Source: Marinifilum sp. N1E240 (GTDB lineage: Bacteria; Bacteroidota; Bacteroidia; Bacteroidales; Marinifilaceae). Taken from it: 64,000 bases of DNA. The notes under the pieces were generated by a model that did no database searches, had not been told where the DNA came from, and saw only the letters and a list, made by a program, of their open reading frames with translations. The DNA is taken from assembly GCF_009295825.1 (NCBI RefSeq), contig NZ_WHKF01000007.1, positions 106,163-170,162 of the forward strand. The letters are read 5' to 3'. Positions 27,583 through 36,361 of the stretch are shown in pieces (position 1 is the stretch's first letter; each line of letters starts with the position of its first letter). Both the position numbers and the translations under genes were made by a program.

Positions 27583-29346
27583 ATGGAGAACAGAAGAAAA
27601 TCAGATCAATATTTACTTCCACTTCAGAGAAGTGAGTCGGAAAAAGGAAAATACGATTTGTATCCATCTTTGCAGATGGAAGATGGGAAGATAAGTGTTG
27701 GATTTGTGCAGCTTGCAAAGGAATTGCAAAATGAAAAATTCATCATTATTGATGGATATGTTGGTGTTTTTTACGATCAGATTAAAGAACAATTAGATGC
27801 GCAATTTGAAATATTAGGGAAGAAAGTTAATTGGGTAAATGCTGCATCGGCAATGAAACCTGAGTCTGAAATTGATAAGTTAATAGAACCATTTTTAGGA
27901 GGTGATAATCCAATTTTTGGAACCAAAGCAAGTATTTCCTTATCGGATTTCTTTGAGCAGCAAAAACTGGAAAGTTTAGATCAAAATGCTAGTACAGATA
28001 TCAATATCATTTATGGTCCCGGAGCTTCTCTAAGCAAATGGAAGGGTAAGTTAGTTTATATTGATTTGCCAAAGAATGAGCTGCAATTTAGAGCTCGTGC
28101 GCAAAGCATTACCAATTTGGGAGCTAGTACACCATTTGAAGGTAAACCTATGTACAAACGCTTCTATTTTGTCGATTGGATCGTTCTGAACGAACACAAA
28201 CAAACTCTTCTTCCAAAAATCGATTTTGTTTTAGATGAACAACGTTTGGATGTGATAACCTGGATGAGGGGAGATGACTTACGGGAAGGCTTGCGAAAAA
28301 TGGCATACAATATTTTCCGTGTTCGTCCTTGGTTCGAGCCAGGTGCCTGGGGAGGTCAATGGGTAATGGATAAAATTGATGGCTTGAATAAGGATGTTGT
28401 CAATTATGCCTGGTCGTTTGAGTTGATTGTGCCCGAAAATGGTTTGTTATTCGAGAGTAGTGGTAATTTATTGGAAGTCTCTTTTGATTGCATCATGTTT
28501 CAGGAAACCGAGGCGGTAATGGGAAAACATTCAGAGCAATTTGGTTTTGAATTTCCAATTCGATTCGACTTTTTGGATACTTTTGATGGAGGAAATCTTT
28601 CCATCCAATGTCATCCACAGCCAGAGTACATCAAAGAACATTTTGGTGAAAGCTTCACACAAGAAGAAACGTACTACATATTAGATGCTGGTAGGGATGC
28701 CAAATGTTATTTGGGTTTTCAGGAAGATATTGATCCGAAAGTATTCGAAGCAGATTTACAATATAGTTTCCAGAACAAAAAGGAAATTGATATCACCAAG
28801 CATGTACAAATTCATGATTCGAATAAGCACGATTTGTTCTTAATTCCCCCGGGAACCATTCATGGTTCAGGAACCGACAATTTAGTGTTGGAAATCAGTA
28901 CAACGCCATACATTTTCACCTTTAAAATGTACGATTGGCTGCGTGTTGATTTTGATGGGAAACCTCGCCCGATAAACGTAGAGCGTGGAATGGAAAATCT
29001 GAATTTCGACAGAAAAGGGCAGTATGTGAAAGACAAATTAATAGCTCATCCATATCTGTTAAATGAAGGGGCTGGTTGGAAACAATTTCATTTGCCAACC
29101 CACAATAAGCATACTTACGACGTGCACAGGTATCACTTAAATACAGAAGTTAATATCGATACCGAAAACCGATGCAATGTTCTTTCTTTAGTGGAAGGGA
29201 AAAGTATTATTGTAGAAACGGAAAATGGGATGCGACAGCGATTTAATTATGCTGAAACTTTCGTAATTCCTGCCGCTGCCGGATCTTATAAAATTATCAA
29301 TGAATCCAATGAAGAAATAAGGGTTGTTAAAGCATTCATGAAATAA
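27583..29346 (+). CDS. Class I mannose-6-phosphate isomerase with N-terminal extra domain
   Basis: 587 residues, against ~320-400 for ordinary class I enzymes. The C-terminal cupin part (from about residue 240) has [16 protein letters not shown] with metal ligands, later [13 protein letters not shown], and the Arg-containing tail typical of the family. The first ~220 residues ([22 protein letters not shown]..., [20 protein letters not shown]) resemble a nucleoside-kinase-like alpha/beta fold without an intact P-loop; its role is unknown. It converts mannose-6-phosphate to fructose-6-phosphate. It follows the glycosidase by seven bases. Confidence 0.85.
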   Translation: MENRRKSDQYLLPLQRSESEKGKYDLYPSLQMEDGKISVGFVQLAKELQNEKFIIIDGYVGVFYDQIKEQLDAQFEILGKKVNWVNAASAMKPESEIDKLIEPFLGGDNPIFGTKASISLSDFFEQQKLESLDQNASTDINIIYGPGASLSKWKGKLVYIDLPKNELQFRARAQSITNLGASTPFEGKPMYKRFYFVDWIVLNEHKQTLLPKIDFVLDEQRLDVITWMRGDDLREGLRKMAYNIFRVRPWFEPGAWGGQWVMDKIDGLNKDVVNYAWSFELIVPENGLLFESSGNLLEVSFDCIMFQETEAVMGKHSEQFGFEFPIRFDFLDTFDGGNLSIQCHPQPEYIKEHFGESFTQEETYYILDAGRDAKCYLGFQEDIDPKVFEADLQYSFQNKKEIDITKHVQIHDSNKHDLFLIPPGTIHGSGTDNLVLEISTTPYIFTFKMYDWLRVDFDGKPRPINVERGMENLNFDRKGQYVKDKLIAHPYLLNEGAGWKQFHLPTHNKHTYDVHRYHLNTEVNIDTENRCNVLSLVEGKSIIVETENGMRQRFNYAETFVIPAAAGSYKIINESNEEIRVVKAFMK

Positions 29347-29372
29347 ATCCAGATCTTTAAATATCCCATAAA

Positions 29373-32300
29373 ATGAAAAAAAATACATTTCTATTCTTAT
29401 TATTCCTTTTGGCAATTACTTCTTGCACACAGAAAAGTAAAGTGATATGGCAAATTGGTAAGAATGACAATTCGGGTGATGAATTCGCTTTGTCGAACAA
29501 TGAGTATCAGCATTACATAGCCAATGATTTTGGTTGGGAAGACAAGTATTTTCTGATTGGAACATCAGATGAAAAGAAGGATTGGCCATATATTATTCCT
29601 GGAATAAGTGACACTTGGGGAGGTACTTGGGGAACATCCGGATGGAGATCAAGCACCTTAAATATTTTGTTTGGAATAGATCAACTTTCTACTGCGGGAG
29701 AGTGGAAATTGATCATTGATATTTTAGATTGCAATCCGGCTGATTTACCTCTTTTTAAGGTATCTGTAAATGGAAATTCATGGAAGTATAGACTTCCTGT
29801 GATTAATTCGAATTCAAAAATCGAAAACTCACCCAAAGATTCATCTGAATATCTGATTGAAATACGAATTCCAAGTCAGTTAATAAAAAAAGGAGGAAAC
29901 GAGATTTCTTTATCAACAATTGAAGGTTCGTGGTTAAAATTCGATCAAATTAAGTTGGAAGGACCTGGGAATGTTGAACTTTGCAATGAAAATTCAATTC
30001 ACTTACGTGATGTTTCGGCTGCTGACTATGAGATAGAATTGGATGGAAATTCTTATCAGGCATTAATTGTTGATATTGAGCATTTATCTGGTAAACCAGA
30101 ACTGAAAGTATTGCTTGATGGAAAAAATATCTTTTCCGAAACAGTTGAAAAGGGAAGATATATTTTTGAAGCACCAATGCCATCGGTTTCTTCAGATGTA
30201 ACTAGCAAATACGAAATTTTAGCTGATGATGTGATAATTGAATCGGGTGAAATTCTTCGAGAGCATTGTGATACCATTACACCAGCAGAATATGTTGATA
30301 CGAAAATGGGAACGGGTCATTCCCGTTGGATGATTGCTCCCGGACCTTGGATGCCATTTAGTATGGTAAAATTGAGCCCGGATAATCAGAACGCTGCCTG
30401 GCAAGGTGGATATGAGCCTAATTTTGAGTCGATAGGCTGTTTTAGTCATATCCATGAATGGACTGTTGCTGGTTTGGGAATTATGCCTACTAATGGTCCT
30501 TTGCAAATAAAAGTGGGAGATGAGAAAGATCCGGATAGTGGCTACAGATCGAGAATTGACAAAGCCACGGAGAAAGCACCAATCGGATATTACAGCGTTG
30601 AATTGACGGATTATAATATTTTGGCAGAGCTTACATCTACTACGCGTTGTGGATTTCAGCGATATACATTTCCTGATTCTTTAGAGAATAGAATTTTGAT
30701 CGATTTGCAAATTCCTTGCGAATACACTTATCAAAACAAAGAAATAGAAATCAAGCAGGTTAGCGATACCCGAATCGAAGGATTTTCTCATCAGTTAACC
30801 GAAAATACCTGGGCGGGAGGAATCGATCAGGAGTATAAAATTTTCTTTGTAATTGAATTTGATCAGCCGATAGTAAAAAGTAGTGCATGGATTGATGATG
30901 CAATTTTGGAATCAACAAAAATCCGTTGTAAGAACCCGAAAGATGCAGGGTACTTTGTCGAGTTTGCTAAGCAAGAAAATAATCAGGTACAAGTTCGTAC
31001 GGGAATTTCCTATGTCAGTATAGCAAATGCTTCAGAGAATTTAAAGAAAGAGATTGCTGATCCTTTTGACTGGAGTTTTGATGCAGTAAGAGCTTATCAT
31101 GTTTCGGAATGGAATAAATTAATTGGTAGAGTTAAGATATCTAGTAATGATAAGAGTGAGAAAAAGCGTTTTTACAATGCCATGTATCGTTCTATTTGTA
31201 GTCGAAATATTTTCTCCGATGTAAATGGACAATGGCGAGATGCAGATGAAAAAATCAGACAATTAGAAGATCCTTCGTCACCTGCTTTAGGTTGTGATGC
31301 TTTCTGGAATACCTTTTGGAATTTGAACCAATTTTGGAATTTGGTTACACCGGAATGGAGTAATCGTTGGGTAAAATCACAATTGGCAATGTACGATGCC
31401 AATGGTTGGTTGGCTAAAGGTCCTGCAGCAATGGAATATGTTCCGGTGATGGTGGCAGAACACGAGATTCCTTTGATTGTTGGTGCCTACCAAATGGGAA
31501 TTCGAGATTATAATGTCAAAAAAGCATATGAAGCGGTAAGGAAAATGCAGACAACTCCTGCTCGAAAAGTTGGTGGTGGTTTTGCTGGAAACCGCGATTT
31601 ACTTACCTACTTAAAACATGGCTATGTACCTTACGATAAAGGACGTTTTTCCAATTCTCTTGAATATTCATTTGATGATTGGACGGTTTCTCAATTTGCC
31701 AAGGCTCTGGGGAAAATGTCTGATCATAAGAAATTTTTGAAACGTGGTTATTACTGGAAAAATATCATCGATAAAGATATGGGCTATGCTCGTATGAAAG
31801 ATTCCAGGGGAAATTGGGCTAAAGATTTTGATCCATATAAATCAGGTGCCAATCATCATTATGTTGAAGGTAATGCCTGGCAGTTGACCTATTTTGTGCC
31901 ACAAGATGTACCTGCTTTGGCAGAACAGATTGGAAAAGATCGATTTATTAAACGTTTGGATTGGGGATTTAAAGAGAGTGACAAAACCCGTTTTAATGGA
32001 ATGAACGATCAATATTGGAACTATCCAGTCATTCAGGGAAATCAACAATCGATGCATTTTGCATTTCTTTTTAATTGGGTTGGGAAACCTTGGCTAACTC
32101 AAAAGTGGAGTAGAGCCATTATGGATAGATATTATGGACATGGTGTATCAAATGCTTATTTGGGTGATGAAGATCAAGGACAAATGAGTGCTTGGTTCGT
32201 AATGGCTTCTTTAGGATTGTTTCAAACAGATGGAGGCTGCAGTACAGAGCCTGTTTATGAAATTGCCAGTCCACTATACGAAAAAGTTGAAATTAATCTT

Positions 32301-32504
32301 GGGAATCGGTTTGGTAGAGGTGAAAAATTTGTGATAGAAACAAAGAATGCCTCTCGATTGAATAAATACGTTCAATCAGCTAAGCTAAATGGGAAGATTT
32401 TACAAGACTTTAAATTCCCGACAAGCGAATTGCTAAAAGGAGGAAAGTTAGAGTTGGAAATGGGTGCAAAACCTAATAATAACTGGGGAATAGTAAAGAA
32501 GTAA
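29373..32504 (+). CDS. Large GH92 alpha-mannosidase with N-terminal beta domains, lipoprotein
   Basis: 1043 residues with lipobox AITSC (Cys18). Residues ~20-190 (VIWQIGKNDNSGDEFAL...) look like the beta-sandwich found in polysaccharide lyase family 4 and related carbohydrate-binding modules; a second small beta domain follows. GH92 begins at about 305 (AEYVDTKMGTGHSRWMIAPGPWMPF) with the catalytic regions YVEGNAWQLTYFVPQD and LGDEDQGQMSAWFVMASLG. The added modules probably hold it on a different glycan from the shorter GH92. Last gene of the mannose module. Confidence 0.9.
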   Translation: MKKNTFLFLLFLLAITSCTQKSKVIWQIGKNDNSGDEFALSNNEYQHYIANDFGWEDKYFLIGTSDEKKDWPYIIPGISDTWGGTWGTSGWRSSTLNILFGIDQLSTAGEWKLIIDILDCNPADLPLFKVSVNGNSWKYRLPVINSNSKIENSPKDSSEYLIEIRIPSQLIKKGGNEISLSTIEGSWLKFDQIKLEGPGNVELCNENSIHLRDVSAADYEIELDGNSYQALIVDIEHLSGKPELKVLLDGKNIFSETVEKGRYIFEAPMPSVSSDVTSKYEILADDVIIESGEILREHCDTITPAEYVDTKMGTGHSRWMIAPGPWMPFSMVKLSPDNQNAAWQGGYEPNFESIGCFSHIHEWTVAGLGIMPTNGPLQIKVGDEKDPDSGYRSRIDKATEKAPIGYYSVELTDYNILAELTSTTRCGFQRYTFPDSLENRILIDLQIPCEYTYQNKEIEIKQVSDTRIEGFSHQLTENTWAGGIDQEYKIFFVIEFDQPIVKSSAWIDDAILESTKIRCKNPKDAGYFVEFAKQENNQVQVRTGISYVSIANASENLKKEIADPFDWSFDAVRAYHVSEWNKLIGRVKISSNDKSEKKRFYNAMYRSICSRNIFSDVNGQWRDADEKIRQLEDPSSPALGCDAFWNTFWNLNQFWNLVTPEWSNRWVKSQLAMYDANGWLAKGPAAMEYVPVMVAEHEIPLIVGAYQMGIRDYNVKKAYEAVRKMQTTPARKVGGGFAGNRDLLTYLKHGYVPYDKGRFSNSLEYSFDDWTVSQFAKALGKMSDHKKFLKRGYYWKNIIDKDMGYARMKDSRGNWAKDFDPYKSGANHHYVEGNAWQLTYFVPQDVPALAEQIGKDRFIKRLDWGFKESDKTRFNGMNDQYWNYPVIQGNQQSMHFAFLFNWVGKPWLTQKWSRAIMDRYYGHGVSNAYLGDEDQGQMSAWFVMASLGLFQTDGGCSTEPVYEIASPLYEKVEINLGNRFGRGEKFVIETKNASRLNKYVQSAKLNGKILQDFKFPTSELLKGGKLELEMGAKPNNNWGIVKK

Positions 32505-32525
32505 ATAGTAAGAAGTTTGGATATA

Positions 32526-32553
32526 AAAGCTCACCTTTGGGTGAGCTTTTTTC
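32526..32553 (+). terminator. Terminator of the mannose operon
   Basis: AAGCTCACC, TTTG loop, GGTGAGCTT followed by a T-run. It closes the 21-32.5 kb operon. Confidence 0.88.
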
Positions 32554-32593
32554 AATTAGGAATATGATTATCTTTATTGTCAATTAATTACAG

Positions 32594-33046
32594 ATGTATC
32601 AGATGAAAGAAATAGAAGAAAAAGCCATTTATTCGTTTTACAATGGGATGAATTGCGCTCAATCTGTATTGACAGCTTATGCAGATCATTTGAAATTTGA
32701 TCCGGAAATGGCTTTGTTCGTATCGGCTGGCTTTGGTGGCGGTATTGGAAAAATGCAGAAGACTTGTGGCGCTGTTACCGGATCGTTTATGGTTTTGGGA
32801 ATTAGCAATTCTAAGAAGCATTTAGAAAATATAGATGCTAGGAATGCAACGAATGAAATGATCCAAAAATTTACTGTTGATTTCACAGCATTACATGGAT
32901 CATTGGACTGTAAGGCACTTTTAAATTGTGATTTTACAACAGAAGCAGGAGAGAAGCAGTTTAAGGATTTGGATCTGAAAAAGAACATTTGCTCTAAATG
33001 TATTTCAGACTCAATTAAACTGATTGAGGAATTGGTTAATAAATAA
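32594..33046 (+). CDS. C_GCAxxG_C_C family protein
   Basis: 150 residues of the redox-type C-GCAxxG-C-C family. NGMNCAQSVL (first Cys), GKMQKTCGAVTGSFMVLG (GCAxxG-like), then the late CKALLNCDF and NICSKCISD pairs are visible. The family is often linked to metal or redox metabolism, with no firm biochemical role. An ATG three codons in (MKEIEEKAIYSFY) is an equally good start. It is convergent with the methyltransferase gene across a shared hairpin. Confidence 0.85.
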   Translation: MYQMKEIEEKAIYSFYNGMNCAQSVLTAYADHLKFDPEMALFVSAGFGGGIGKMQKTCGAVTGSFMVLGISNSKKHLENIDARNATNEMIQKFTVDFTALHGSLDCKALLNCDFTTEAGEKQFKDLDLKKNICSKCISDSIKLIEELVNK

Positions 33047-33054
33047 TGGTTTAA

Positions 33055-33085
33055 ATAAAAAATCCCCATCCGTATGGATGAGGAT
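33055..33085 (-). terminator. Terminator of methyltransferase gene
   Basis: ATCCCCATCC/GGATGAGGAT (33062-33085) with one mismatch. Reading leftward it is followed by T residues, so it mainly serves the leftward gene. Confidence 0.7.
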
Positions 33086-33095
33086 ATTTAAATTT

Positions 33096-33959
33096 TTATC
33101 CGGTTATTACAAAACTAATGTTATCTCCTAACCAACAACCTCCTTCGGGTAGGACCTTGTCAGAGCTTTTCAGGATCTTGAATCCGTTGTCATGAAGCAT
33201 TTTTTCTATATCATTCATGGTAAAATAATGAGTCCAAAATCGAAATGTTTTGGGCATTGTATTTTCCTGAATTAAAATATGTTGAAACAATAACACTTGT
33301 TTTTCTGGATAATGAAATGGTTCCGATAAGCATAAGTATGGTTCAGGACTCCAAAAGCCTTGTTGTGCTGTTTCCCAATTTTTAACTCCAATCTTTTGAT
33401 CAAGATTGCGTTCATTGTTAAAGTCAAAAGCAAATACACCTCCTGGTTTAAGAGCTTTCTTAATTTTTGACAATAACAATTCTTGTTCTGCAGGTAGTAA
33501 AATGCAAAAATCAGTATAAATTAAAATTACCAGGTCAAACTGGTTTTCGTATTCGATTTCCAAATAATTTTGACAGATATAATCGATGTCAAATTCTTTT
33601 ATTTTCGCTTGTTCTTTTGCATAACGAATCGAGTTCTCAGAAAAATCAATTCCTGTAATTTTGTGTCCACGTATGTGTAATTCCTCAACATAAAGCCCAG
33701 GACCACAACCTAAATCAAGTACATCTAGTCCAGAGCCTGATGAATAATCAAGAATCCAATTTAATGTGGCTTGAATAGAATCAGGTTTTCTACTAGCCAA
33801 ATTTATCTCAGGATTTAAGTGAATCTCTAGTAAATTCTTTGAAATGTATGGATCAGTCCACATCTGATCTGTTCCTTTTTCGTGTACTTTGGGGCGATTA
33901 CTTGTAGTTATAATATTGTTAATATTCATATCTATTACATTTGAATGCAACAATTCCAT
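33096..33959 (-). CDS. Class I SAM-dependent methyltransferase
   Basis: 287 residues. SAM-binding motif I is VLDLGCGPGLYVEEL at about 90-104, motif II GITGIDFSENSIRYAKEQ, a post-I acidic CQNYLEIEY, and LKPGGVFAFDF further on. This is a methyltransferase-domain 25-like fold. A C-terminal RFWTHYFTMNDIEKMLHDNGF helix is family-typical. Substrate unknown. The start may be the ATG at 33959 or an internal one (residue 11); I kept the longer. Confidence 0.8.
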   Translation of the reverse strand: MELLHSNVIDMNINNIITTSNRPKVHEKGTDQMWTDPYISKNLLEIHLNPEINLASRKPDSIQATLNWILDYSSGSGLDVLDLGCGPGLYVEELHIRGHKITGIDFSENSIRYAKEQAKIKEFDIDYICQNYLEIEYENQFDLVILIYTDFCILLPAEQELLLSKIKKALKPGGVFAFDFNNERNLDQKIGVKNWETAQQGFWSPEPYLCLSEPFHYPEKQVLLFQHILIQENTMPKTFRFWTHYFTMNDIEKMLHDNGFKILKSSDKVLPEGGCWLGDNISFVITG

Positions 33960-34165
33960 TGCATTTATTCTTAAAAAATAATTAGAATTTTAAATGAATT
34001 GGGGGCGCACAATAAAGTGCACACCAATGTTGTTTGGTGAGTTTCCAATTAACTTTTCAGGTTGAATAGTTGTTTTTGATATGATATTAAAGAGCCATAA
34101 GTGCCACAAAATTAAAGATTTTTAGTTGTAAACAAATTTATGTGCTAAAATTTAAAAATTGAGAC

Positions 34166-34196
34166 AAAAAAAAGTCCTCACAATTTGTGAGGACTT
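34166..34196 (-). terminator. Terminator of Na/Pi cotransporter gene
   Basis: AAGTCCTCAC/GTGAGGACTT, a perfect 10-bp stem (34172-34196) with loop AATTT, followed leftward by seven or more T residues. Confidence 0.88.
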
Positions 34197-34221
34197 CATA
34201 TAAAGGTTTCTGAGTTTTCAA

Positions 34222-35916
34222 TTATTCCTTGATCTCATTAATTGCTTCACTTACATTGATACAGTAATCACCGATTTTTTCACATTCAGAGAACATATCG
34301 TTGTAAATAATACCAGCTTGATACTTGTATTTGTTTTCTTCAACATTTGCCAAGTGTTCAGTTTTAAGAGCTGTTCTGTAATCATTAATTTCACGCTCAA
34401 TTTCCCACGCTTTTTTAATTCTTACTTCCGAAAACTCCATTTTGGTATTTTCATGCATCACATCAAGAGCTTGATCAACATGCTCAAACATTTTGTTGAT
34501 ATTATCTCTCAATTCCTGAGGGAACCATGCTTTTTGCTCACGTTTTCTCTTCATTGCTTTAGCCAGGTTCAGAGTAGAATCACCAACACTTTCGATATCA
34601 CTTACCATTTTAAAGTAAGCACGAACACGTTCCGAATTTTCAGTACTTAAGCGAGTTTCAGAAACAGAGGTAAGGAAATTTGCAATTTCAATTTCCATAT
34701 CATCACTTTCATCTTCTCGTTGAGAAATTTTATCGAATAACTTATTGAAAGATTTATCGTTGGTTTCGTTGAAGGCTTGCTTAGTATAGCTAAACATTTT
34801 CTTAGTACTCTTCACATAAGTGCTAATTTCCTGTTTAGCCAGGAAAAGCGATGCTTCTGGAGTTGAAAGTGTTCCTGTTTTAATGTGCTGAAGTTTAAAT
34901 TCTTCTTCAGTATCTTCTTTTACCGGTACCAGTTTGGTTACTACTTTTACAATTAGATTGGCAAACCAAATCATAATCACAACATTAAGAATGTTGAATC
35001 CTGTATGGAATAAGGATAAGGTTACAGGTACAGCAGCTGCATCTGTAAAAGCATTTCCTTGTCCAAAGAAATTTTGACTAACCCAGGCTACCGCTTCAAG
35101 GAAATAAGGTAATAATAATAGCATCCAAAATACCCCAATAGTATTAAAAATAAGGTGAGCTCTTGCAGCTCTTTTGGCTGAAGTATTGGCAATCATTGCC
35201 GCAAGGTTTGCAGTAATAGTTGTTCCAATGTTCTCACCAAGAACCATAGCAGCCGCCATTTCAAAACTAATCCATCCACTATTACACATTACCAAGGTAA
35301 GCGCCATTGTAGCCGATGAAGATTGAATTAAGATGGTAAGTAATGTACCAATACCCATAAATAAAATGGTAGAGGCAAATCCCATATCAGTATAACTAGT
35401 CAAGAAATTTAAAATCTCTGGGTTACTCTTAATGTCAGGCATCGAGGTTTTCAGGAACTGCAAGCCAATAAATAGCAATGCAAAACCCATGATCAATTCA
35501 CCCCAATTCTTTCTCGAACGATTTTGAGAAAATAAGAATGGTAATCCCATTCCAATAAGAGGAAGTGAAATAGCACTCATACTCACTTTAAATCCAAGAA
35601 TAGAGATTAACCAGGCAGTAACAGTCGTACCAATATTGGCACCCATAATAACGCCTACTGATTCTACCAGCGAAAGCAATCCAGCATTCACAAAACTAAC
35701 AACCATTACAGTTGTTGCTGATGAAGATTGAATTAATGCGGTGATCAAAACTCCTGTAAAAACACCTTTTACACGGTTTGATGTCATTGCAGCAAGAATA
35801 CTTCTCATCTTGTCGCCTGCAACTTTTTGAAGAGCCTCACTCATTAGTTTCATTCCGTATAGGAAAAGTCCCAGGGAACCAATGAGTCTTAAAATATCGG
35901 CTAATCCGTAATCCAT
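34222..35916 (-). CDS. Na/Pi cotransporter family protein with PhoU-like domain
   Basis: 564 residues. Two inverted membrane repeats each carry the QSSSAT motif (TALIQSSSATTVMVVS near 60 and ILIQSSSATMALTLVM near 195) and the GANIGTT/GENIGTT partner, the hallmark of type II Na+/phosphate cotransporters. Residues ~355-560 form PhoU-like helical repeats. It imports inorganic phosphate or regulates it at the inner membrane. A pair of 11-bp direct repeats and a -7 box lie just upstream (see regulatory entry). Confidence 0.93.
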   Translation of the reverse strand: MDYGLADILRLIGSLGLFLYGMKLMSEALQKVAGDKMRSILAAMTSNRVKGVFTGVLITALIQSSSATTVMVVSFVNAGLLSLVESVGVIMGANIGTTVTAWLISILGFKVSMSAISLPLIGMGLPFLFSQNRSRKNWGELIMGFALLFIGLQFLKTSMPDIKSNPEILNFLTSYTDMGFASTILFMGIGTLLTILIQSSSATMALTLVMCNSGWISFEMAAAMVLGENIGTTITANLAAMIANTSAKRAARAHLIFNTIGVFWMLLLLPYFLEAVAWVSQNFFGQGNAFTDAAAVPVTLSLFHTGFNILNVVIMIWFANLIVKVVTKLVPVKEDTEEEFKLQHIKTGTLSTPEASLFLAKQEISTYVKSTKKMFSYTKQAFNETNDKSFNKLFDKISQREDESDDMEIEIANFLTSVSETRLSTENSERVRAYFKMVSDIESVGDSTLNLAKAMKRKREQKAWFPQELRDNINKMFEHVDQALDVMHENTKMEFSEVRIKKAWEIEREINDYRTALKTEHLANVEENKYKYQAGIIYNDMFSECEKIGDYCINVSEAINEIKE

Positions 35917-35964
35917 AATTGACTAATTTAGTTTGTTTTCAATCGATTAGTTTGATAAGGTGGG

Positions 35965-36001
35965 CAAAAATAGAATTTTTTCAATGTAAATTCAATGTAA
36001 A
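35965..36001 (-). promoter_or_regulatory. Pho-box-like direct repeat and -7 box of Na/Pi cotransporter gene
   Basis: Reading leftward: TTTACATTGAA, again TTTACATTGAA (36001 to 35980, perfect), seven bases, then TATTTTTG (35972-35965), an exact TAnnTTTG. The 11-bp period and TTTACA half-sites match the geometry of PhoB/PhoP binding sites, which also replace the upstream promoter element. The gene start is about 49 bases further. The remaining part of the 445-base gap (36002-36280) shows nothing recognisable. Confidence 0.6.
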
Positions 36002-36284
36002 GAGAAAGAAAAGTAAAAGTTAAGGCATTAATTAGATTCTTTCGTTTTAATATTTTTTAACATTAAGGTACTGATCAATTAATCAGGAGGTTAAGAGTGC
36101 TTGAGATTTAAGATAAAACTGGTTGAAAATTATTATTTAACCATAATGCTTGAATGGGAACTGAAGAAATTTGTGGATTAGGAATTAATTTCTTAAAAGT
36201 CAGATCATTTGGTGCTTTTTCCGTATTTTTAATTCATTGGCTTAAAAATTGATATTGAAGAATAGTTAGGTGTAACTTACATCT

Positions 36285-36315
36285 TTTGAAAAGATGATAT
36301 TAAGTCGTATTTTCG
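36285..36315 (+). promoter_or_regulatory. Bacteroidota promoter for MMPL gene
   Basis: TTTG (36285-36288), 19 bases, TATTTTCG (36308-36315; one mismatch to TAnnTTTG). Confidence 0.5.
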
Positions 36316-36361
36316 CCGAAATCTAATTTAAAATCATACCTACTTAGCAGGATACTAGAAT

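Noticed and set aside
23933..32504. GH125 or SusC/SusD genes in the mannose module
   Set aside because: The third glycosidase lacks GH125-like features, and no TonB-dependent receptor or SusD-like lipoprotein is encoded between 20 and 33 kb.
33990..34040. Small hairpins GCGCAC/GTGCAC and CACCAA/TTGGTG upstream of the methyltransferase
   Set aside because: Short imperfect stems with no T-run, promoter match or conserved role; too weak to list.
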